Assembly: GCA_018806985.1 (NCBI GenBank) | Contig: JADANN010000301.1 | Location: forward strand, 87,631 to 151,630 | Length of the DNA stretch: 64,000 nucleotides | Source of the DNA: Angiostrongylus vasorum | Lineage: Eukaryota > Nematoda > Chromadorea > Rhabditida > Metastrongylidae | Direction of reading: 5' to 3' | In this document: positions 50,201 to 61,430 of the stretch, piece after piece | How the letters are laid out: each line of letters opens with the position of its first letter | How positions within the stretch are numbered: position 1 is the first letter of the stretch | Notes under the pieces: model-generated | The model's database searches: none | What the model saw: the letters and a program-made list of their open reading frames with translations, nothing else | What the model was told of the DNA's origin: nothing | Made by a program: the position numbers and the translations under genes

Positions 50201-53200
50201 TTCCGTAGCGATTAGACCTCAATGGATCGAAACTCGCCGGCTCTATCTCAAAATACACCGAATATCGCGGTATTATAGAGGAAACCAGCGAGATTTCTCG
50301 TGAAACATGATCTCTCCCTATCACATTCCGTAGCGATTAGACCTCAATGGATCTAAACTCGCCGGCTCTATCTCAAAATACACCTAATATCGCGGTATTA
50401 TAGTGGAAACCAGCGAGATTTCTCTTGAAAAAACAGTTCTAGAATCCATTAAAATCTATTTTTTTAGAAAGGAATACTTCTGATCTCTACCTATCACATT
50501 CCGTAGCGATTAAACCTCAATGGATCTAAACTCGCCGGCTCTATCTCAAAATACACCGAATATCGCGGTATTATAGAGGAAACCAGCGAGATTTCTCGTG
50601 AAACATGATCTCTCCCTATCACATTCCGTAGCGATTAGACCTCAATGGATCTAAACTCGCCGGCTCTATCTCAAAATACACCGAATATCGCGGTATTATA
50701 GTGGAAACCAGCGAGATTTCTCTTGAAAAAACAGTTCTAGAATCCATTAAAATCTATTTTTTTTAGAAAGGAATACTTCTGATCTCTACCTATCACATTC
50801 CGTAGCGATTAAACCTCAATGGATCTAAACTCGCCGGCTCTATCTCAAAATACACCGAATATCGCGGTATTATAGAGGAAACCAGCGAGATTTCTCGTGA
50901 AACATGATCTCTCCCTATCACATTCCGTAGCGATTAGACCTCAATGGATCTAAACTCGCCGGCTCTATCTCAAAATACACCGAATATCGCGGTATTATAG
51001 TGGAAACCAGCGAGATTTCTCTTGAAAAAACAGTTCTAGAATCCATTAAAATCTATTTTTTTAGAAAGGAATACTTCTGATCTCTACCTATCACATTCCG
51101 TAGCGATTAAACCTCAATGGATCTAAACTCGCCGGCTCTATCTCAAAATACACCGAATATCGCGGTATTATAGAGGAAACCAGCGAGATTTCTCGTGAAA
51201 ACATGATCTCTACCCTATCACATTCCGTAGCGATTAGACCTCAATGGATCGAAACTCGCCGGCTCTATCTCAAAATACACCGAATATCGCGGTATTATAG
51301 AGGAAACCAGCGAGATTTCTCTTGAAAAAAACAGTTCTAGAATCCATTAAAATCTATTTTTTTAGAAAGGAATACTTCTGATCTCTACCTATCACATTCC
51401 GTAGCGATTAAACCTCAATGGATCGAAACTCGCCGGCTCTATCTCAAAATACACCGAATATCGCGGTATTATAGAGGAAACCAGCGAGATTTCTCGTGAA
51501 ACATGATCTCTACCCTATCACATTCCGTAGCGATTAGACCTCAATGGATCTAAACTCGCCGGCTCTATCTCAAAATACACCGAATATCGCGGTATTATAG
51601 AGGAAACCGGCGAGATTTCTCGTGAAAAATAATCTCTACCTATCACATTCCGTAGCGATTAAACCTCAATGGATCTAAACTCGCCGGCTCTATCTCAAAA
51701 ATACACCGAATATCGCGGTATTATAGAGGAAACCAGCGAGATTTCTCGTGAAACATGATCTCTCCCTATCACATTCCGTAGCGATTAGACCTCAATGGAT
51801 CTAAACTCGCCAGCTCTATCTCAAAATACACCTAATATCGCGGTATTATAGTGGAAACCAGCGAGATTTCTCTTGAAAAAACAGTTCTAGAATCCATTAA
51901 AATCTATTTTTTTAGAAAGGAATACTTCTGATCTCTACCTATCACATTCCGTAGCGATTAAACCTCAATGGATCTAAACTCGCCGGCTCTATCTCAAAAT
52001 ACACCGAATATCGCGGTATTATAGAGGAAACCGGCGAGATTTCTCGTGAAAAATAATCTCTACCTATCACATTCCGTAGCGATTAAACCTCAATGGATCT
52101 AAACTCGCCGGCTCTATCTCAAAATACACCGAATATCGCGGTATTATAGAGGAAACCAGCGAGATTTCTCGTGAAACATGATCTCTCCCTATCACATTCC
52201 GTAGCGATTAGACCTCAATGGATCTAAACTCGCCAGCTCTATCTCAAAATACACCTAATATCGCGGTATTATAGTGGAAACCAGCGAGATTTCTCTTGAA
52301 AAAAACAGTTCTGGAATCCATTAAAATCTATTTTTTTAGAAAGGAATACTTCTGATCTCTACCTATCACATTCCGTAGCGATTAAACCTCAATGGATCTA
52401 AACTCGCCGGCTCTATCTCAAAATACACCGAATATCGCGGTATTATAGAGGAAACCAGCGAGATTTCTCGTGAAACATGATCTCTCCCTATCACATTCCG
52501 TAGCGATTAGACCTCAATGGATCTAAACTCGCCAGCTCTATCTCAAAATACACCTAATATCGCGGTATTATAGTGGAAACCAGCGAGATTTCTCTTGAAA
52601 AAAACAGTTCTAGAATCCATTAAAATCTATTTTTTTAGAAAGGAATACTTCTGATCTCTACCTATCACATTCCGTAGCGATTAAACCTCAATGGATCTAA
52701 ACTCGCCGGCTCTATCTCAAAATACACCGAATATCGCGGTATTATAGAGGAAACCAGCGAGATTTCTCGTGAAACATGATCTCTCCCTATCACATTCCGT
52801 AGCGATTAGACCTCAATGGATCTAAACTCGCCAGCTCTATCTCAAAATACACCTAATATCGCGGTATTATAGTGGAAACCAGCGAGATTTCTCTTGAAAA
52901 AAACAGTTCTAGAATCCATTAAAATCTATTTTTTTTAGAAAGGAATACTTCTGATCTCTACCTATCACATTCCGTAGCGATTAGACCTCAATGGATCTAA
53001 ACTCGCCGGCTCTATCTCAAAATACACCGAATATCGCGGTATTATAGAGGAAACCAGCGAGATTTCTCGTGAAAACATGATCTCTCCCTATCACATTCCG
53101 TAGCGATTAGACCTCAATGGATCGAAACTCGCCGGCTCTACCTCAAAATACACCTAATATCGCGGTATTATAGAGGAAACCAGCGAGATTTCTCTTGAAA

Positions 53201-54200
53201 AAAACAGTTCTAGAATCCATTAAAATCTATTTTTTTAGAAAGGAATACTTCTGATCTCTACCTATCACATTCCGTAGCGATTAGACCTCAATGGATCTAA
53301 ACTCGCCGGCTCTATCTCAAAATACACCGAATATCGCGGTATTATAGAGGAAACCAGCGAGATTTCTCGTGAAACATGATCTCTCCCTATCACATTCCGT
53401 AGCGATTAGACCTCAATGGATCGAAACTCGCCGGCTCTACCTCAAAATACACCTAATATCGCGGTATTATAGTGGAAACCAGCGAGATTTCTCTTGAAAA
53501 AAACAGTTCTAGAATCCATTAAAATCTATTTTTTTAGAAAGGAATACTTCTGATCTCTACCTATCACATTCCGTAGCGATTAGACCTCAATGGATCGAAA
53601 CTCGCCGGCTCTACCTCAAAATACACCGAATATCGCGGTATTATAGAGGAAACCAGCGAGATTTCTCGTGAAACATGATCTCTCCCTATCACATTCCGTA
53701 GCGATTAGACCTCAATGGATCGAAACTCGCCGGCTCTACCTCAAAATACACCGAATATCGCGGTATTATAGAGGAAACCAGCGAGATTTCTCTTGAAAAA
53801 ACAGTTCTAGAATCCATTAAAATCTAATTTTTTTTAGAAAGGAATACTTCTGATCTCTACCTATCACATTCCGTAGCGATTAAACCTCAATGGATCTAAA
53901 CTCGCCGGCTCTATCTCAAAATACACCGAATATCGCGGTATTATAGAGGAAACCGGCGAGATTTCTCGTGAAAAATAATCTCTACCTATCACATTCCGTA
54001 GCGATTAGACCTCAATGGATCTAAACTCGCCGGCTCTATCTCAAAATACACCGAATATCGCGGTATTATAGAGGAAACCAGCGAGATTTCTCGTGAAACA
54101 TGATCTCTCCCTATCACATTCCGTAGCGATTAGACCTCAATGGATCTAAACTCGCCGGCTCTATCTCAAAATACACCTAATATCGCGGTATTATAGTGGA
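41250..54200 (+). repeat. alternating short-monomer runs and S2-L dimer tracts
   Basis: Runs of S1 or other short units at about 41,880-42,900, 45,230-46,440 and 51,600-52,150 are each followed by S2-L dimer tracts with a 299-bp period and ctcgccAgctc or cacctaatatcgcgg markers. The tract at about 46,440-51,200 is the longest. A single aaaGcgg unit at about 41966 follows a caccgaGtatcgcgg...tagtgg unit at 41642, as in the two later blocks. Confidence 0.78.
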
Positions 54201-57200
54201 AACCAGCGAGATTTCTCTTGAAAAAACAGTTCTAGAATCCATTAAAATCTATTTTTTTTAGAAAGGAATACTTCTGATCTCTACCTATCACATTCCGTAG
54301 CGATTAAACCTCAATGGATCTAAACTCGCCGGCTCTATCTCAAAAATACACCGAATATCGCGGTATTATAGAGGAAACCGGCGAGATTTCTCGTGAAAAA
54401 TAATCTCTACCTATCACATTCCGTAGCGATTAGACCTCAATGGATCGAAACTCGCCGGCTCTACCTCAAAATACACCGAGTATCGCGGTATTATAGTGGA
54501 AACCAGCGAGATTTCTCTTGAAAAAACAGTTCTAGAATCCATTAAAATCTATTTTTTTTAGAAAGGAATACTTCTGATCTCTACCTATCACATTCCGTAG
54601 CGATTAAACCTCAATGGATCTAAACTCGCCGGCTCTATCTCAAAATACACCGAATATCGCGGTATTATAGAGGAAAGCGGCGAGATTTCTCGTGAAAAAT
54701 AATCTCTACCTATCACATTCCGTAGCGATTAGACCTCAATGGATCTAAACTCGCCGGCTCTATCTCAAAATACACCGAATATCGCGGTATTATAGAGGAA
54801 AGCGGCGAGATTTCTCGTGAAAAATAATCTCTACCTATCACATTCCGTAGCGATTAGACCTCAATGGATCGAAACTCGCCGGCTCTATCTCAAAATACAC
54901 CGAATATCGCGGTATTATAGAGGAAAGCGGCGAGATTTCTCGTGAAAAATAATCTCTACCTATCACATTCCGTAGCGATTAAACCTCAATGGATCTAAAC
55001 TCGTCGGCTCTATCTCAAAAATACACCGAATATCGCGGTATTATAGAGGAAACCGGCGAGATTTCTCGTGAAAAATAATCTCTACCTATCACATTCCGTA
55101 GCGATTAAACCTCAATGGATCGAAACTCGCCGGCTCTACCTCAAAATACACCGAATATCGCGGTATTATAGAGGAAACCGGCGAGATTTCTCGTGAAAAA
55201 TAATCTCTACCTATCACATTCCGTAGCGATTAAACCTCAATGGATCTAAACTCGCCGGCTCTATCTCAAAATACACCGAATATCGCGGTATTATAGAGGA
55301 AACCGGCGAGATTTCTCGTGAAAAATAATCTCTACCTATCACATTCCGTAGCGATTAGACCTCAATGGATCTAAACTCGCCGGCTCTATCTCAAAATACA
55401 CCGAATATCGCGGTATTATAGAGGAAACCAGCGAGATTTCTCGTGAAACATGATCTCTCCCTATCACATTCCGTAGCGATTAGACCTCAATGGATCGAAA
55501 CTCGCCGGCTCTATCTCAAAATACACCGAATATCGCGGTATTATAGAGGAAACCGGCGAGATTTCTCGTGAAAAATAATCTCTACCTATCACATTCCGTA
55601 GCGATTAAACCTCAATGGATCTAAACTCGCCGGCTCTATCTCAAAATACACCGAATATCGCGGTATTATAGAGGAAACCAGCGAGATTTCTCGTGAAACA
55701 TGATCTCTCCCTATCACATTCCGTAGCGATTAGACCTCAATGGATCTAAACTCGCCAGCTCTATCTCAAAATACACCTAATATCGCGGTATTATAGTGGA
55801 AACCAGCGAGATTTCTCTTGAAAAAACAGTTCTGGAATCCATTAAAATCTATTTTTTTAGAAAGGAATACTTCTGATCTCTACCTATCACATTCCGTAGC
55901 GATTAAACCTCAATGGATCTAAACTCGCCGGCTCTATCTCAAAATACACCGAATATCGCGGTATTATAGAGGAAACCAGCGAGATTTCTCGTGAAACATG
56001 ATCTCTCCCTATCACATTCCGTAGCGATTAGACCTCAATGGATCTAAACTCGCCAGCTCTATCTCAAAATACACCTAATATCGCGGTATTATAGTGGAAA
56101 CCAGCGAGATTTCTCTTGAAAAAAACAGTTCTAGAATCCATTAAAATCTATTTTTTTAGAAAGGAATACTTCTGATCTCTACCTATCACATTCCGTAGCG
56201 ATTAAACCTCAATGGATCTAAACTCGCCGGCTCTATCTCAAAATACACCGAATATCGCGGTATTATAGAGGAAACCAGCGAGATTTCTCGTGAAACATGA
56301 TCTCTCCCTATCACATTCCGTAGCGATTAGACCTCAATGGATCTAAACTCGCCAGCTCTATCTCAAAATACACCTAATATCGCGGTATTATAGTGGAAAC
56401 CAGCGAGATTTCTCTTGAAAAAAACAGTTCTAGAATCCATTAAAATCTATTTTTTTAGAAAGGAATACTTCTGATCTCTACCTATCACATTCCGTAGCGA
56501 TTAAACCTCAATGGATCTAAACTCGCCGGCTCTATCTCAAAATACACCGAATATCGCGGTATTATAGAGGAAACCAGCGAGATTTCTCGTGAAACATGAT
56601 CTCTACCCTATCACATTCCGTAGCGATTAGACCTCAATGGATCGAAACTCGCCGGCTCTACCTCAAAATACACCTAATATCGCGGTATTATAGTGGAAAC
56701 CAGCGAGATTTCTCTTGAAAAAAACAGTTCTAGAATCCATTAAAATCTATTTTTTTTAGAAAGGAATACTTCTGATCTCTACCTATCACATTCCGTAGCG
56801 ATTAAACCTCAATGGATCTAAACTCGCCGGCTCTATCTCAAAATACACCGAATATCGCGGTATTATAGAGGAAACCAGCGAGATTTCTCGTGAAACATGA
56901 TCTCTCCCTATCACATTCCGTAGCGATTAGACCTCAATGGATCGAAACTCGCCGGCTCTACCTCAAAATACACCTAATATCGCGGTATTATAGTGGAAAC
57001 CAGCGAGATTTCTCTTGAAAAAAAACAGTTCTAGAATCCATTAAAATCTATTTTTTTAGAAAGGAATACTTCTGATCTCTACCTATCACATTCCGTAGCG
57101 ATTAAACCTCAATGGATCTAAACTCGCCGGCTCTATCTCAAAATACACCGAATATCGCGGTATTATAGAGGAAACCAGCGAGATTTCTCGTGAAACATGA

Positions 57201-60200
57201 TCTCTCCCTATCACATTCCGTAGCGATTAGACCTCAATGGATCGAAACTCGCCAGCTCTATCTCAAAATACACCTAATATCGCGGTATTATAGTGGAAAC
57301 CAGCGAGATTTCTCTTGAAAAAAACAGTTCTAGAATCCATTAAAATCTATTTTTTTTAGAAAGGAATACTTCTGATCTCTACCTATCACATTCCGTAGCG
57401 ATTAAACCTCAATGGATCTAAACTCGCCGGCTCTATCTCAAAATACACCGAATATCGCGGTATTATAGAGGAAACCAGCGAGATTTCTCGTGAAAACATG
57501 ATCTCTCCCTATCACATTCCGTAGCGATTAGACCTCAATGGATCGAAACTCGCCGGCTCTACCTCAAAATACACCTAATATCGCGGTATTATAGTGGAAA
57601 CCAGCGAGATTTCTCTTGAAAAAACAGTTCTAGAATCCATTAAAATCTATTTTTTTAGAAAGGAATACTTCTGATCTCTACCTATCACATTCCGTAGCGA
57701 TTAAACCTCAATGGATCTAAACTCGCCGGCTCTATCTCAAAATACACCGAATATCGCGGTATTATAGAGGAAACCGGCGAGATTTCTCGTGAAAAATAAT
57801 CTCTACCTATCACATTCCGTAGCGATTAGACCTCAATGGATCGAAACTCGCCGGCTCTACCTCAAAATACACCGAATATCGCGGTATTATAGAGGAAACC
57901 GGCGAGATTTCTCGTGAAAAATAATCTCTACCCTATCACATTCCGTAGCGATTAAACCTCAATGGATCTAAACTCGCCGGCTCTATCTCAAAAATACACC
58001 GAATATCGCGGTATTATAGAGGAAACCGGCGAGATTTCTCGTGAAAAATAATCTCTACCTATCACATTCCGTAGCGATTAGACCTCAATGGATCGAAACT
58101 CGCCGGCTCTACCTCAAAATACACCGAGTATCGCGGTATTATAGTGGAAACCAGCGAGATTTCTCTTGAAAAAACAGTTCTAGAATCCATTAAAATCTAT
58201 TTTTTTTAGAAAGGAATACTTCTGATCTCTACCTATCACATTCCGTAGCGATTAGACCTCAATGGATCTAAACTCGCCGGCTCTATCTCAAAATACACCG
58301 AATATCGCGGTATTATAGAGGAAAGCGGCGAGATTTCTCGTGAAAAATAATCTCTACCTATCACATTCCGTAGCGATTAGACCTCAATGGATCGAAACTC
58401 GCCGGCTCTATCTCAAAATACACCGAATATCGCGGTATTATAGAGGAAAGCGGCGAGATTTCTCGTGAAAAATAATCTCTACCTATCACATTCCGTAGCG
58501 ATTAAACCTCAATGGATCTAAACTCGTCGGCTCTATCTCAAAATACACCGAATATCGCGGTATTATAGAGGAAAGCGGCGAGATTTCTCGTGAAAAATAA
58601 TCTCTACCCTATCACATTCCGTAGCGATTAGACCTCAATGGATCTAAACTCGCCGGCTCTATCTCAAAATACACCGAATATCGCGGTATTATAGAGGAAA
58701 CCGGCGAGATTTCTCGTGAAAAATAATCTCTACCTATCACATTCCGTAGCGATTAGACCTCAATGGATCGAAACTCGCCGGCTCTACCTCAAAATACACC
58801 GAATATCGCGGTATTATAGAGGAAACCGGCGAGATTTCTCGTGAAAAATAATCTCTACCTATCACATTCCGTAGCGATTAAACCTCAATGGATCTAAACT
58901 CGCCGGCTCTATCTCAAAATACACCGAATATCGCGGTATTATAGAGGAAACCGGCGAGATTTCTCGTGAAAAATAATCTCTACCTATCACATTCCGTAGC
59001 GATTAGACCTCAATGGATCTAAACTCGCCGGCTCTATCTCAAAAATACACCTAATATCGCGGTATTATAGAGGAAACCAGCGAGATTTCTCGTGAAACAT
59101 GATCTCTCCCTATCACATTCCGTAGCGATTAGACCTCAATGGATCGAAACTCGCCGGCTCTACCTCAAAATACACCGAATATCGCGGTATTATAGAGGAA
59201 ACCGGCGAGATTTCTCGTGAAAAATAATCTCTACCTATCACATTCCGTAGCGATTAAACCTCAATGGATCTAAACTCGCCGGCTCTATCTCAAAATACAC
59301 CGAATATCGCGGTATTATAGAGGAAACCAGCGAGATTTCTCGTGAAACATGATCTCTCCCTATCACATTCCGTAGCGATTAGACCTCAATGGATCTAAAC
59401 TCGCCAGCTCTATCTCAAAATACACCTAATATCGCGGTATTATAGTGGAAACCAGCGAGATTTCTCTTGAAAAAACAGTTCTGGAATCCATTAAAATCTA
59501 TTTTTTTAGAAAGGAATACTTCTGATCTCTACCTATCACATTCCGTAGCGATTAAACCTCAATGGATCTAAACTCGCCGGCTCTATCTCAAAATACACCG
59601 AATATCGCGGTATTATAGAGGAAACCAGCGAGATTTCTCGTGAAACATGATCTCTCCCTATCACATTCCGTAGCGATTAGACCTCAATGGATCTAAACTC
59701 GCCAGCTCTATCTCAAAATACACCTAATATCGCGGTATTATAGTGGAAACCAGCGAGATTTCTCTTGAAAAAAACAGTTCTGGAATCCATTAAAATCTAT
59801 TTTTTTAGAAAGGAATACTTCTGATCTCTACCTATCACATTCCGTAGCGATTAAACCTCAATGGATCTAAACTCGCCGGCTCTATCTCAAAATACACCGA
59901 ATATCGCGGTATTATAGAGGAAACCAGCGAGATTTCTCGTGAAACATGATCTCTCCCTATCACATTCCGTAGCGATTAGACCTCAATGGATCGAAACTCG
60001 CCAGCTCTATCTCAAAATACACCTAATATCGCGGTATTATAGTGGAAACCAGCGAGATTTCTCTTGAAAAAAACAGTTCTAGAATCCATTAAAATCTATT
60101 TTTTTAGAAAGGAATACTTCTGATCTCTACCTATCACATTCCGTAGCGATTAAACCTCAATGGATCTAAACTCGCCGGCTCTATCTCAAAATACACCGAA

Positions 60201-61430
60201 TATCGCGGTATTATAGAGGAAACCAGCGAGATTTCTCGTGAAACATGATCTCTCCCTATCACATTCCGTAGCGATTAGACCTCAATGGATCGAAACTCGC
60301 CGGCTCTACCTCAAAATACACCTAATATCGCGGTATTATAGTGGAAACCAGCGAGATTTCTCTTGAAAAAAACAGTTCTAGAATCCATTAAAATCTATTT
60401 TTTTTAGAAAGGAATACTTCTGATCTCTACCTATCACATTCCGTAGCGATTAAACCTCAATGGATCTAAACTCGCCGGCTCTATCTCAAAATACACCGAA
60501 TATCGCGGTATTATAGAGGAAACCAGCGAGATTTCTCGTGAAACATGATCTCTCCCTATCACATTCCGTAGCGATTAGACCTCAATGGATCGAAACTCGC
60601 CAGCTCTATCTCAAAATACACCTAATATCGCGGTATTATAGTGGAAACCAGCGAGATTTCTCTTGAAAAAAACAGTTCTAGAATCCATTAAAATCTATTT
60701 TTTTAGAAAGGAATACTTCTGATCTCTACCTATCACATTCCGTAGCGATTAAACCTCAATGGATCTAAACTCGCCGGCTCTATCTCAAAATACACCGAAT
60801 ATCGCGGTATTATAGAGGAAACCAGCGAGATTTCTCGTGAAACATGATCTCTCCCTATCACATTCCGTAGCGATTAGACCTCAATGGATCTAAACTCGCC
60901 AGCTCTATCTCAAAATACACCTAATATCGCGGTATTATAGTGGAAACCAGCGAGATTTCTCTTGAAAAAAACAGTTCTAGAATCCATTAAAATCTATTTT
61001 TTTAGAAAGGAATACTTCTGATCTCTACCTATCACATTCCGTAGCGATTAAACCTCAATGGATCTAAACTCGCCGGCTCTATCTCAAAATACACCGAATA
61101 TCGCGGTATTATAGAGGAAACCAGCGAGATTTCTCGTGAAACATGATCTCTCCCTATCACATTCCGTAGCGATTAGACCTCAATGGATCGAAACTCGCCG
61201 GCTCTATCTCAAAATACACCTAATATCGCGGTATTATAGTGGAAACCAGCGAGATTTCTCTTGAAAAAACAGTTCTAGAATCCATTAAAATCTATTTTTT
61301 TAGAAAGGAATACTTCTGATCTCTACCTATCACATTCCGTAGCGATTAAACCTCAATGGATCTAAACTCGCCGGCTCTATCTCAAAATACACCGAATATC
61401 GCGGTATTATAGAGGAAACCGGCGAGATTT
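54200..61430 (+). repeat. two copies of a roughly 3.6-kb satellite block
   Basis: The marker caccgaGtatcgcgg...tagtgg lies at 54478 and 58126, which are 3,648 bp apart. It is followed in both copies by an L unit, short units with gaggaaaGcggcgag (54671, 54796, 54921; and 58321, 58445, 58570), a unit with actcgTcggc (55001; 58524), more S1 units and then S2-L dimers. The second marker is 3,523 bp apart, 125 bp less, so one short monomer was gained or lost between copies. A third, less exact copy begins at about 61,430 (aaaGcgg at 61541). Confidence 0.82.
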
